DNA from: Candidatus Poribacteria bacterium
GTDB lineage: Bacteria > Poribacteria > WGA-4E > WGA-3G
Direction of reading: 5' to 3'
Length of the DNA: 47,946 nucleotides
Assembly (NCBI GenBank): GCA_022820835.1
Contig: JAJEET010000090.1
Span: forward strand, 1-47,946
Part shown: one piece after another, positions 7,365 through 15,953 of the stretch
Position numbering within the stretch: the stretch's first letter is position 1
Layout of the letters: every line of letters starts with the position of its first letter
Translations under genes and position numbers: made by a program
The notes under the pieces: generated by a model
The model's input: only the letters and a program-made list of their open reading frames with translations
What the model was told of the DNA's origin: nothing
Databases searched by the model: none

Positions 7365-8732
7365 CTAACGCATTGCGGAGACGTTAAAGTCCGGATAGGC
7401 ACTCGCGCCGTGTTCCTCATAATCGAGGCCTGATTGTTCTTCTTCTTCTGTGACGCGTAAGCCTGTAACCGCTTTGATTCCGTAGAAGAGAATAAACCCA
7501 GTAACGAGGCACCATACGAGAACAGCGAGGACACCAACAATCTGTGCCCAGAGGAAACTGAATCCCCCACCAAAGAAAACACCAAGAGCCGGGTCACCAG
7601 GCGAGGCTGGCAATTCATGGAAAAATCCAAGAAGGATCGTGCCTAACGCACCACACGTACCGTGAACGGAGATAGCACCGACTGGATCATCAATCCGTAA
7701 ACGTTCAAACATTAGCACACTCAAGACGACCACAATACCACCTAAAGCACCGATAATCGCAGCGGATACCGGCGTTACAAAAGCACAACCAGCAGTAATT
7801 GCGACCAGACCAGCGAGGGCACCATTGAGAGACATACCCGCATCAGGTTTACCAAGCATTATCCATGCGGTAATCATTGCGGTGATAGCACCAGCAGCAG
7901 CAGCGATGTTTGTCGTTACGGCAATGTGAGCAATTGGAGCAGCATCAACACCCATCTGGCTGCCCGGATTGAATCCGAACCAACCGAGCCACAAGATAAA
8001 GACGCCAAGTGCAGCAAGAGGTAGGTTGTGTCCAGCAATCGGCCTCGGTCTCCCTTCATTATCAAATTTGCCGAGACGCGGACCTAAGACGATAGCACCT
8101 GTTAGAGCAAGCCAGCCACCGGTAGAATGGACAACTGTCGAACCCGCAAAATCAAGCATACCAGCCCCGAAATCTGCCAACCAACCGCCACCCCAAATCC
8201 AGTGTCCAACGATTGGATAGATGATACCGGTGATGAAAACGCTATAGATGAGATAACTTTTAAACTGTGTACGTTCTGCCATTGCACCGGAGACGATAGT
8301 TGCAGCGGTAGCGGCGAAAACAAGTTGGAAAAGCCATGCAGCGTGCGTCGGCACGGAACTCCATTCTAACGAAGCAAACGCTGTGGAATCCGCAGGGACG
8401 AACCATCCACTCGTACCCATGAACGCGTTGCCGGTACCAAACATAATCGCAAAACCGATTGCCCAGTACGCGATGGACCCCATTGAGAAATCCATCAGGT
8501 TCTTCATGAGAATATTGACAGCGTTCTTCGCGCGGGTGAATCCGGACTCAACCATAGCGAAACCTGCCTGCATAAAGAAGACGAGGAACGCTGCAACAAG
8601 CACCCACAGCGTGTCTACCATATACTTCTCATCAGAAACCTTCTCGCCCTCAATAGATCCGTTCAAGGCGAAAACGTTTAGACTTAGGAGGCACGTGAGG
8701 ATAAAAACGGATATAATAACCTTTTTCTTCAT
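7365..8732 (-). CDS. amt: Ammonium transporter (Amt/MEP/Rh family), second paralogue
   Basis: This 455-residue protein has a signal-like N-terminus (1-22) and then the Amt channel fold. Diagnostic stretches are FAATAATIVSGAMAER (139-153), DFAGSTVVHSTGG with pore His202, and SVHGTCG with pore His357. It differs clearly from the paralogue at 5474 and belongs to another Amt subgroup, so the two may differ in affinity or regulation. AAAGGAGAG precedes the ATG. The acidic C-terminal tail (RVTEEEEQSGLDYEEHG) is typical of Amt regulation sites. It is followed by its own terminator. An outer-membrane barrel gene lies 115 bases upstream on the same strand, which suggests a combined outer/inner membrane uptake route (inference). 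Confidence 0.95.
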   Translation of the reverse strand: MKKKVIISVFILTCLLSLNVFALNGSIEGEKVSDEKYMVDTLWVLVAAFLVFFMQAGFAMVESGFTRAKNAVNILMKNLMDFSMGSIAYWAIGFAIMFGTGNAFMGTSGWFVPADSTAFASLEWSSVPTHAAWLFQLVFAATAATIVSGAMAERTQFKSYLIYSVFITGIIYPIVGHWIWGGGWLADFGAGMLDFAGSTVVHSTGGWLALTGAIVLGPRLGKFDNEGRPRPIAGHNLPLAALGVFILWLGWFGFNPGSQMGVDAAPIAHIAVTTNIAAAAGAITAMITAWIMLGKPDAGMSLNGALAGLVAITAGCAFVTPVSAAIIGALGGIVVVLSVLMFERLRIDDPVGAISVHGTCGALGTILLGFFHELPASPGDPALGVFFGGGFSFLWAQIVGVLAVLVWCLVTGFILFYGIKAVTGLRVTEEEEQSGLDYEEHGASAYPDFNVSAMR

Positions 8733-8847
8733 TTTTCAGAATCTCTCCTTTGCGTCGATCTATTTTGAAAACTGCGGATGCTTATCGCGAACCGTAAGAG
8801 AGTTGCGTCGTCCCCGGTTCGCGATAATAGCAACCAATTTTTATTTT

Positions 8848-9588
8848 TTACCACGTGCGGACGAAAGTCATTCTGCCGGTAATTCCTGTTTGTTCAATTT
8901 CCATACCTTCGTCATCTTCGGTTGGTTGGGTTTCGTATCCAACAAAGACTCCGAGCGTATTGTTCTCACCATAACCGATATTCGCGCGACCACCGACAAC
9001 CATACTACTCAGTCCACCTTCATCGCCTAAACCGATCGTTACTTCCACTTGTGGACCGATAGCAATGGTATCATTGACCGAATAGAGAATGAAGTCGCGT
9101 GTATAGATCGAATCATCTCCGTAATCAAAAGGTGAGTTGAAGAACCCTTGTATCCAAGACTCAAAATAGATAGAACCGGCAGTGAGATAGGTAAACAGTT
9201 GCGGTGCGATCAAGGAAGAGGGACCGTCCGCGGCGGCATAGTCAAAACCGATACCGACCATCGGCAGGAAACTCAGGGACAGTGAATCGCTATCAACAAC
9301 AGGAATACCGAGTCCAAGGTCCAACTCACCGAACGTTCCGACAACATAAATATCGGTATCAAAGGAGAGACCACCGAGGAAATCTGGCGCGTGGCTGGCA
9401 CCGACCCAGATCTGCGTTCCCAAACTATCGGTATCGGTACGGAACCATCCAGAAGCACCTGATGCTTCTTCCTCTGCCATCTCTTCACCCATTTCATGTG
9501 CATCTGCATAAGCCATCGGAACACTACCAACTGCAAAAATACTAACTATTACCAACAAACGAACGAACCAAACAGTATGCGTTTTCAT
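8848..9588 (-). CDS. Putative outer-membrane beta-barrel protein
   Basis: This 246-residue protein starts at the ATG at 9588, chosen because AAAGGAGAA precedes it; an in-frame ATG at 9657 has no such site. A signal peptide ends at MAYA-DAHE, followed by a short acidic linker and then alternating beta-strand sequence (IWVGASHAPDF, LSFDTDIYVVG, IAIGPQVEV, LGVFVGYET). It ends in an aromatic residue (GRMTFVRTW), as outer-membrane barrels do. It is a clear paralogue of the protein at 21909 (shared GW.F..D.DSLG, NDIIAIGPQ-like, YG.GNTLG.(Y/F)VGYET and the end). Placed upstream of an amt gene, it may form an outer pore or sensor for the same substrate, but nothing in the sequence proves this. I do not recognise a named family. 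Confidence 0.65.
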   Translation of the reverse strand: MKTHTVWFVRLLVIVSIFAVGSVPMAYADAHEMGEEMAEEEASGASGWFRTDTDSLGTQIWVGASHAPDFLGGLSFDTDIYVVGTFGELDLGLGIPVVDSDSLSLSFLPMVGIGFDYAAADGPSSLIAPQLFTYLTAGSIYFESWIQGFFNSPFDYGDDSIYTRDFILYSVNDTIAIGPQVEVTIGLGDEGGLSSMVVGGRANIGYGENNTLGVFVGYETQPTEDDEGMEIEQTGITGRMTFVRTW

Positions 9589-9706
9589 TAAAGTAAATTC
9601 TCCTTTATGTGCATCTAAAATGCACTTATAAACTGTGTAAATTTGAGCAATATACATTCACGGTGCGACAATGCAACCCCAAATTTCCAATACAGAAATA
9701 GGTCGC

Positions 9707-9735
9707 TTGACTCTGGTATCAACTTGTGATATAGT
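9707..9735 (+). promoter_or_regulatory. Sigma-70 promoter in the gap before the glycosyltransferase
   Basis: TTGACT at 9707-9712, a 17-base spacer and TATAGT at 9730-9735. The nearest gene on this strand starts at 9995, so it implies a leader of about 250 bases. The rest of the gene-free interval 9589-9994 holds GATAAC-rich short repeats (9910-9970) and nothing else that I recognise. Confidence 0.5.
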
Positions 9736-9994
9736 GTTTCTCGCCTGCACAAACAGCAGGTTTTTCACCAGTGCCTACTATTAGCACCTATTTTCGTTAA
9801 AGCAAGACGCGTGCCAATTAACAGTTTGCCTCACAGTGAGAGCCGTTAGACCATCCGCTTCACTTATTTTCACTTGTCAGTAATGTAAGCATTACAAGCA
9901 TTTAACCGATAATTGATAACAGATAACTCCAGTCGTGAGGCAAACGCTAAAAACGGATAACGGATAACTCACACTGCAAGGCAACTCCTAAAAA

Positions 9995-11401
9995 ATGCTG
10001 AAATTTTCAACAGAAGATTGCCCAAAAAAGATGCAAATCGTGATGCTGAGCGTTATTGTGACGTTCGGAGCAGTACTCCGTTTTTGGAACTTGGGACAGT
10101 GGAGTTTTTGGATTGACGAGGTGTTCTCAGTCAGAGACGCGCAAAACCTCTCGTTCAACAGTTTGCAATCTATTCCAAATCCGATTCCGTACCTTGCAGT
10201 AAAGTTATCAATCTTAATCGGTGGTAATAGTGAATGGGGGAGTCGCCTGATTCCGTGTCTCGTCGGGATCGTCTCAATTCCTGCTGTTTTCGGGTTGGGA
10301 CGCACACTGTACAATTGGCGTGTTGGACTTTTTAGCAGTGCGTTTGTGGCGTGTGCCAGTTGGCATCTATTCTGGTCCCAGAACGCTCGTTACCCAGCTT
10401 TTACGTTTCTGTTTGCAGTCTTGACAGCGTGGTGCTTTTATCTCTCTCTGGAACAGGATTCAACACTTCTGATGATAGGTGCACTCGTTTGCTGTTCGTG
10501 TCTAATTCTCTCACATACGCTCTCGGTTGTCATCGTTCCGGCGTTAGCGGTTTACGCTGTCATCTGCCTAATAGAAAAACCGAGTCGGAAGCGATGGCTA
10601 AATCTGCTTATCTTCTTTACTCCATTCACGCTGCCTGTATTTGTCTTAGCATTTCCAGAGGTTCGCGGTTACCTCTTCTCTGGCTGGGGACGCAACGAAT
10701 GGCAGCGGAGTCCGCTCTATATTATCCTAACGCTTGCTCAGGGTGTAAGTGTGCCAGTAGCCGTAACTGCCCTCTTTGGGTGCGTTGTGCCACCCCTCAA
10801 CAAACCCACACGTTTTTTACTGTGTTATGCTGGTATCCCGTTAGCACTTTTCTTGGTCGCATCACAGTTCCAAAACGTCGCGGGTTACTACCTATTCTGG
10901 ACAACCTCTGCCTATTTCATTTTCGCCGCAGTCGCGTGCGAACAGTTATGGAAAGTGATAGAAAAAAAATCTGGCAGCATCATCGGCATACTTGTTCCAT
11001 GTGTGTTGGTAGTGACGTTACTTTCGCAGGATTATCTCTACTTTAAAATCGAAAACGGTGGGAGACCGAAATGGCGAGAGGCGTTTGCAGCCATCCAAAC
11101 ACAGAAGCAACCTAACGACAAAGTGGTACTTTCAGAACCTGAGATGGGTAAATACTATCTTCCAGAATTGACATCTGTTTACATCGGTGGGCTATTAGAC
11201 AATCCGGAAGCGTTTGAAAAAGCGTGGGAAGATTCAGGGAGAGATCGGTTATGGTTCATCGTTGATGTGGCGAGTTTTAACGTCTTCGATGCAAACGAAA
11301 ACGTCCGCAGTTGGATTCGCCAACGCGGACATCTTGTCCAAACATACCCTGCCTTCTCACGCGCAAAAGACAGAACGATTCACATTTATGTTTTGGAGTA
11401 G
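9995..11401 (+). CDS. Membrane glycosyltransferase, GT39/ArnT-like
   Basis: This 468-residue protein has about ten to twelve hydrophobic segments in its first 350 residues and a soluble C-terminal part. Near the N-terminus it has LRFWNLGQWSFWIDEVFS, the acidic Asp-Glu motif in the first periplasmic loop that marks GT-C enzymes of the PMT/ArnT type. Members move a sugar from a polyprenyl phosphate carrier to lipid or protein on the outer face of the inner membrane. The acceptor and donor cannot be told from sequence. No ribosome binding site is obvious before the ATG. The gene stands alone; the next gene runs in the opposite direction and ends 54 bases after it. Confidence 0.75.
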   Translation: MLKFSTEDCPKKMQIVMLSVIVTFGAVLRFWNLGQWSFWIDEVFSVRDAQNLSFNSLQSIPNPIPYLAVKLSILIGGNSEWGSRLIPCLVGIVSIPAVFGLGRTLYNWRVGLFSSAFVACASWHLFWSQNARYPAFTFLFAVLTAWCFYLSLEQDSTLLMIGALVCCSCLILSHTLSVVIVPALAVYAVICLIEKPSRKRWLNLLIFFTPFTLPVFVLAFPEVRGYLFSGWGRNEWQRSPLYIILTLAQGVSVPVAVTALFGCVVPPLNKPTRFLLCYAGIPLALFLVASQFQNVAGYYLFWTTSAYFIFAAVACEQLWKVIEKKSGSIIGILVPCVLVVTLLSQDYLYFKIENGGRPKWREAFAAIQTQKQPNDKVVLSEPEMGKYYLPELTSVYIGGLLDNPEAFEKAWEDSGRDRLWFIVDVASFNVFDANENVRSWIRQRGHLVQTYPAFSRAKDRTIHIYVLE

Positions 11402-11454
11402 GATCCAACAGATGGAATATCTCTACCAGAAATCGCGGGGTTGTAAGAACAACG

Positions 11455-13677
11455 TTATGTGCCGAATGTATTCGTATACTTTAGTAACACTGTGCGTCCC
11501 CTCGTCAACAATTTTCTTGGGACTTTATCTTCTCTGTCCGTGTTGAGATTCTCATTATAGACCAACCAGAGGTCACTCCCCTCACGAAAATTATATCGAA
11601 ACCGAATATTTGTTGAGAACCGATCATTGGCACTATTGTATTGCACAAATGCATTCAGAGAGAGGTGTGTGTTTAGAGCTGCGCGGGTGCGCAAGCGAGC
11701 AACATGTGCGTTAAACCCTTGGCTACGCTCAGGAAAACGGACAACATTCACTTCGTATTCACTGATCATTTCTAAATGTCGGGACACATTCCATGTCGGT
11801 TTAACGCCACATTCAAGTCGCCATCCATCAAAAAAACCGCCAAAAGACCAATTAAAATCCGTACGGAACAATTTTTTACTTGGCATATCAAATTTGCCCT
11901 TAGCCTCGAAGGTAGTGTAACTGCCTGCTGGAACCACTGTGTTTTTCGGAAAATCCTCCTCTTCGGTGAGGTCTTCATAATCCATTTGCAGGTCGAGTGT
12001 CGCGACTGCCCCCGACTTCCACTCAAGATCCATATCATAGTCAAGTTGCGCGGATTCCACAGAATTATCTTCATTCCTGAGAACAACGAACCCTTTAAAT
12101 TGTAACGGACTGACTTTTCTAATTGAAGTCCCTTTTTTCATCAGCCAATCATAACGAGCCCCCCACTGCAGTTGCGTGAAATCCTTTCGTTTTGTATATC
12201 CGAGCCCGGGCGAAAAGTCCTTGCCTCTCCGCGCTGCGACGAGTTCATAATCGAATCCGACATCAGTGCGCCGGGTGAGTTCTGCGAGAAACATGGCTGT
12301 ATCGAAAAAATTGGATGCCTGCTCTTCAAAAGTTTGTCCCCACTTAAGCGTCAGATACTCTTTTCCAAACAGTCGAAGAATGCTGTCAACTCCATAAGCG
12401 AAGTTGCGATTGCCCTCCTCATCCATACGATTTGTTGCCATGACACCAGCATAGGAATACGGATTAAGAACTTGCCGACGGAGTCGTAGTACCGCAAAGT
12501 TTTCACTCGGAACGTCTTCCTTACGGGCGGTTTGCATGTCAAGGAAACCGAGGTCCCAATCACCAATACGCCCAACGAGCCTTGCCCCGCCAATGATCGG
12601 GATTTGTTCATCAGCCCGGATGCCGATGCGACGGCTATGAAAAAGTCGGGCACGATCAATGAAATTGAAGGCGAAAATCCCGGAACGTTCTTGAAAAAAC
12701 TGCCGTTTCTCTGGGAAAAAGAGCGAAAATCGGCTCAAATTAACTTGCTGATCATCGGCTTCTGCTTGGGCAAAGTCAGGGTTTAGCGTGGTATCTAAGG
12801 TGAGGTTGCTGGTGACATTATATTTTATATCAAGTCCAACATTTCTCGCCAACGCATTCTCGAGATGATAAGTGGTTTTAGTATCGTTTAGTGTAGGTGT
12901 TTGCTCGAGACCGCCGATGATGTAAGGCGTAAAGTAAACAGGTTTTTGACTGTAAACCTGATTCAAAACGATAGGATGTGCACGCGAAGGTGTATCAATC
13001 CCGCGTTCCGGAGATAGGTTCGGGAAGACAACTCGCTCGTTTCTTCGGGCAATATTTCGATAAGCGATTAATCCCATGACCACCGTACCTCCTTCATCCT
13101 GAAAACTCAGACTGGAGAATGGGATACGCATTTCAACGAACCAGCCTTTTTCATTTTGGACAGTGGCGACATCCCAATAGGTATCCCAGTTTTTGTTATC
13201 AGATTTGCCATCATTAAAGATGGCTTCATCACCGCGAATACCGGCTGGTGTCGTCCAAAATGACAAGGCACTTTTCTTGTCGTTGAAGGTATCAAGAATG
13301 ATCCCAAATTTATCATCCTTGCTCGATCTATCTCGATAGAGCGAGTTCACACGAACCCCGGAGGGATCCGTATCATAACACCGCGCTGAACAGTAAAGAT
13401 AATCCTTATCATAAGCGATTCTAATCTCTGTCCTCTCGGTGGGTTCACCTTCATAAGTGGGTTTGTACATGATCATAGGGAGGGGTTCAATCCGCTGCCA
13501 TCCAGGTTCATCGCTCAAGCCATCAATCAGGATAGCCTCTGCTAAGTAGGTTAATGGTAGGGGGTCTTGGGCGTTGGTGGCACTTACAAAGAAAACAAGG
13601 ATTAGGATCCCGCACGCCATAGTAAACTTTGGTAGATATCCCATTTTTTCGTTCAAAGCATTCAGAATGCATTCCAT
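11455..13677 (-). CDS. CBM9-like / DUF5916 outer-membrane protein
   Basis: This 740-residue protein begins with a signal peptide (hydrophobic 20-35, likely cut at NAQD). Residues about 45-230 look like the carbohydrate-binding module 9 fold (ILIDGLSDEPGWQRIEPL, RIAYDKDYLYCSARCYD, GWFVEMRIPFSSLSF). Residues about 255-740 match the DUF5916 type of barrel, with alternating strands and the stretch FPEKRQFFQERSGIFAF. Such proteins sit in the outer membrane and are thought to bind or import polymers. The first ATG is used here, but the ATG at residue 12 is an equal choice because neither has a clear ribosome binding site. It lies 54 bases after the DUF4956 gene on the same strand and may share its transcript. 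Confidence 0.75.
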   Translation of the reverse strand: MECILNALNEKMGYLPKFTMACGILILVFFVSATNAQDPLPLTYLAEAILIDGLSDEPGWQRIEPLPMIMYKPTYEGEPTERTEIRIAYDKDYLYCSARCYDTDPSGVRVNSLYRDRSSKDDKFGIILDTFNDKKSALSFWTTPAGIRGDEAIFNDGKSDNKNWDTYWDVATVQNEKGWFVEMRIPFSSLSFQDEGGTVVMGLIAYRNIARRNERVVFPNLSPERGIDTPSRAHPIVLNQVYSQKPVYFTPYIIGGLEQTPTLNDTKTTYHLENALARNVGLDIKYNVTSNLTLDTTLNPDFAQAEADDQQVNLSRFSLFFPEKRQFFQERSGIFAFNFIDRARLFHSRRIGIRADEQIPIIGGARLVGRIGDWDLGFLDMQTARKEDVPSENFAVLRLRRQVLNPYSYAGVMATNRMDEEGNRNFAYGVDSILRLFGKEYLTLKWGQTFEEQASNFFDTAMFLAELTRRTDVGFDYELVAARRGKDFSPGLGYTKRKDFTQLQWGARYDWLMKKGTSIRKVSPLQFKGFVVLRNEDNSVESAQLDYDMDLEWKSGAVATLDLQMDYEDLTEEEDFPKNTVVPAGSYTTFEAKGKFDMPSKKLFRTDFNWSFGGFFDGWRLECGVKPTWNVSRHLEMISEYEVNVVRFPERSQGFNAHVARLRTRAALNTHLSLNAFVQYNSANDRFSTNIRFRYNFREGSDLWLVYNENLNTDREDKVPRKLLTRGRTVLLKYTNTFGT

Positions 13678-13731
13678 TTCAAGTTATTTCATTTTACTCT
13701 GGACAGAACATTAGATAAAAAGATCCAGATG

Positions 13732-14385
13732 TTACTCTTTATCCATTCTCACTTCTGTGATACCTTCAATCCTCGAAAGTTCATCAAAAAAAGCGAGCCA
13801 CTCCTGTGGATTCGCCAGTTTGATAAGGAAACTCAGTTCAACCACCTGCGATTTTTTGATCCGTTTTTCAAGTAAACGTTCGTAAATGAGGTGTGCATCG
13901 AAAGCAGCACGATAAACAGTTTCGGCGTTTGCATCAGGCGGCAGGCAAAATCCTAAACTGAATCCATTATTGTTGCCGGAACGTTGATGCCAATGGTAGA
14001 TACCGAGAATAATAATACCGATGAGAAAAGTTGACAAAATCGCGATGGATAAATTGTTCGTTCCAACTGCCATACCGACAACCAACGCGTAGCAGACAAA
14101 GCCAATATCTCGTGGGTCTTGGATTGCAGTACGAAACCGGATGATAGACAGCGCACCGACTAAACTAAATGCCCGCGCGATATTATCACCTATGATCACC
14201 ATCACAACTGCTATCAGCATACAGAGAATGATGAGTGTGTCAGTAAACGATTTTTGTGGGACTTTGGTTTGTGTCCATTGGTAGATATTAACGATAAAAA
14301 CGCTTAAGACAAACGAAAGTAATAATTGAAGAGCATTCGTACCAAGTGTTGCCGGTGATGGCAGGGTTAAAAAGTTAAATAACAT
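13732..14385 (-). CDS. DUF4956 family membrane protein
   Basis: This 217-residue protein has four predicted membrane segments (about 15-35, 48-66, 90-110, 113-133) and the DUF4956 hallmark IARAFSLVGALSIIRFRTAIQDPRD, followed by a soluble domain. The function of the family is not known; members often stand beside VTC-type polyphosphate polymerases or CotH kinases. Here no such partner is present. Immediately upstream lies a transposase relic on the opposite strand that reaches to the start codon, and no ribosome binding site is visible before the ATG, so the gene may have been cut from its original operon and promoter. Its length is normal for the family. Confidence 0.75.
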   Translation of the reverse strand: MLFNFLTLPSPATLGTNALQLLLSFVLSVFIVNIYQWTQTKVPQKSFTDTLIILCMLIAVVMVIIGDNIARAFSLVGALSIIRFRTAIQDPRDIGFVCYALVVGMAVGTNNLSIAILSTFLIGIIILGIYHWHQRSGNNNGFSLGFCLPPDANAETVYRAAFDAHLIYERLLEKRIKKSQVVELSFLIKLANPQEWLAFFDELSRIEGITEVRMDKE

Positions 14386-14732
14386 GGACAGGTGGCAAGC
14401 AGCACTTCGGATTTGATACCTATCGCCCGAAATCTCGGAAAAGTATCAATCGCTTTGTACAACTGAGTTTTGTTGCAGCAAGTCTCAGGAAGTTGATATT
14501 CACAACACGCGAGGCTCCACAGAAAGTAATAAGTGTTCAGGAGGTCTGTGAGTATCTCGGCATTCATTGGTATCTTCTGAAGAAACTTAAACAAGGTTTA
14601 CGGCTGGTTCATCTCTGGTCGCAAATGGCAGTCGCGTCATTTTCTGCCAAGTTCAGACGAAAAACAAATTCGCAGAATATTAATGTTCGTTTTCAAGACG
14701 ATATGCTCCTGCCTTTTGACAAGGCAGCATAA
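14382..14732 (+). pseudogene. C-terminal relic of an IS4/IS701-like transposase
   Basis: The frame from 14382 to the TAA at 14730 encodes about 116 residues without a proper start. It reads like the C-terminal end of an IS4-group transposase: FGFDTYRPKSRKSINRFVQ, then LSFVAASLRKLIFTTREAP and YLGIHWY. No DDE catalytic residues remain. It overlaps the start of the divergent DUF4956 gene by four bases. It is not similar to the transposase at 11-1147, so it comes from another element. The identification is from pattern memory of this C-terminal type. Confidence 0.55.
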
Positions 14733-14834
14733 GCTTACAATATCGTCCAAACTTTAGTAATAATATAGCATACGAGTATTATAACTGCTTTTATGGAGAA
14801 AAGTCAAGATTTTTTGCGGCACTTATCACGGGTA

Positions 14835-14932
14835 TTTATAGTAAAGTCAACAATTAAAGAAACATTTCACGGATTGCGGAGACCACCCTCGTCCGCTGCA
14901 AAGTGTCTCATTAATTTTAAAATCCACTATAG
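14835..14932. repeat. TATAGTRA-ended repeat
   Basis: It begins TTTATAGTAAAG and ends TCCACTATAG, with inner pieces (CCCTCGTCCGCTG, AAAGTGTCTCATTA) shared with 5280-5320 and 26399-26634. It belongs to the short inverted-repeat family found at 26361-26634 and 35379-35872. It is part of the gene-free interval 14733-15149, which also holds the palindrome at 14974 and the left end of the DUF1670 element. Confidence 0.55.
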
Positions 14933-14973
14933 TTTTACATATTCACTTTGTATATATGAATATGTCTTCCTCT

Positions 14974-15000
14974 GTAGGAGCGAGCTGTGCTCGCGATCTT
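14974..15000. repeat. REP-like palindrome, copy 1
   Basis: A 27-base unit around the palindrome GCGAGCTGTGCTCGC, identical to 35547-35573. Both copies are preceded by similar AT-rich DNA (TTTTACAYATTCACTTT). Confidence 0.7.
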
Positions 15001-15068
15001 GCGAAAAATTTAGACTGCGCCCAAATTATGTAGTGTAATTACGTTTCTATGGACCTTACTTATAGTTT

Positions 15069-15087
15069 GTATCAAATGACCCCATGA
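15069..15087 (+). repeat. Left terminal inverted repeat of the DUF1670 element
   Basis: Nineteen bases that match the reverse complement of 17035-17053 except at two neighbouring positions (CC against TT). Confidence 0.6.
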
Positions 15088-15120
15088 GTTATACTTTTAG
15101 TATGAGTTAACCTAACAGGT

Positions 15121-15136
15121 AGATGTATTTACATCT
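15121..15136. promoter_or_regulatory. Palindromic operator candidate before the first DUF1670 gene
   Basis: AGATGTATTTACATCT is a perfect 7-2-7 palindrome that ends 13 bases before the chosen ATG and just before the GGAGG site. Its place suits autoregulation by the HTH proteins encoded downstream (inference). Confidence 0.45.
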
Positions 15137-15149
15137 CATGGAGGTCTCT

Positions 15150-15953
15150 ATGACACGCCAAAACGATACCGCCTACGGTATCAAACGTCTCGAATCTAAG
15201 AACGCCAGAGCGGCGATTATTCAGAAGATTTCAGCAGACTTTAATCTCAGGTTTCCTATCGTCGCTGAAGCCTACTATCAGCAGATTTCCACCTACTTTC
15301 AGCAACACGCTGATGTGCAACTGACATCCGGGCAAATTTGTTATGAAGCCGTTGCTGCTGAGGAACCCGCTGGCAAACACATCGCTTTAGCGAAAAAAGT
15401 CTCCTGTCGGCTCACCCTCAATGATGTTCAAGAGGATTTGCAAGTCTTAGCCGATTATGGACTCGCAGGGCTTCGACGCCACCGTATCCTCCGACTCACC
15501 CAAGAGGCTTATGACCAAGACGCATTGCTGAGTTATGAAGATTTAGCCGTCTTATTGACCACCTCTCCTGCCACTGTCAAACGCGATATTCGAGCCTTGA
15601 AGCAGGACGGGTATTTCGTCATGACGCGCGGCGCGAAACACGACATGGGCCCCGGTCTATCTCATAAGACACAGATTCTCGAGTTGTATTTTAAGGCATA
15701 TACCTTCACCGAGATTGAGAAAAAGACCAATCACTCCGAACGCGCTGTCTATCGCTACTTGACAGACTTCACACAGGTCGCCACGCTCCACCATCAAGGC
15801 TTTCCCAGCGCACAGATACGCCTGATCTCTCATTTCTCCGACCGGCTCATCCGTGAGTATCTCGCACTCTATGAGGAATACCAACACACAGAGCGCATGA
15901 CTGAACTCCTTCACCCAGAACCCGTCGAGAAAAAAACGGAGGCACTCTCATGA
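15150..15953 (+). CDS. DUF1670-type multi-HTH protein, first of a pair
   Basis: The start is the ATG at 15150, because GGAGG stands six bases before it; in-frame ATGs at 15123 and 15138 lie in the palindrome or too near that site. The protein has 267 residues. Three helix-turn-helix-like regions can be seen at about 128-151 (SYEDLAVLLTTSPATVKRDI), 184-205 (TFTEIEKKTNHSERAVYRYL) and 216-240. Between the first two lies TRG-x2-HD-x5-SHK (Thr159 to Lys173), kept in its partner. The family has no established function; its HTH content implies DNA binding. It overlaps the next gene by four bases and shares AYDQxALL and overall order with it, so the two arose by duplication. Both lie inside inverted repeats. 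Confidence 0.7.
   Translation: MTRQNDTAYGIKRLESKNARAAIIQKISADFNLRFPIVAEAYYQQISTYFQQHADVQLTSGQICYEAVAAEEPAGKHIALAKKVSCRLTLNDVQEDLQVLADYGLAGLRRHRILRLTQEAYDQDALLSYEDLAVLLTTSPATVKRDIRALKQDGYFVMTRGAKHDMGPGLSHKTQILELYFKAYTFTEIEKKTNHSERAVYRYLTDFTQVATLHHQGFPSAQIRLISHFSDRLIREYLALYEEYQHTERMTELLHPEPVEKKTEALS

Noticed and set aside
9589..9657. Longer N-terminus for the barrel protein from ATG 9657
   Set aside because: The extra residues are not a signal peptide and no ribosome site precedes that ATG; the ATG at 9588 has both.
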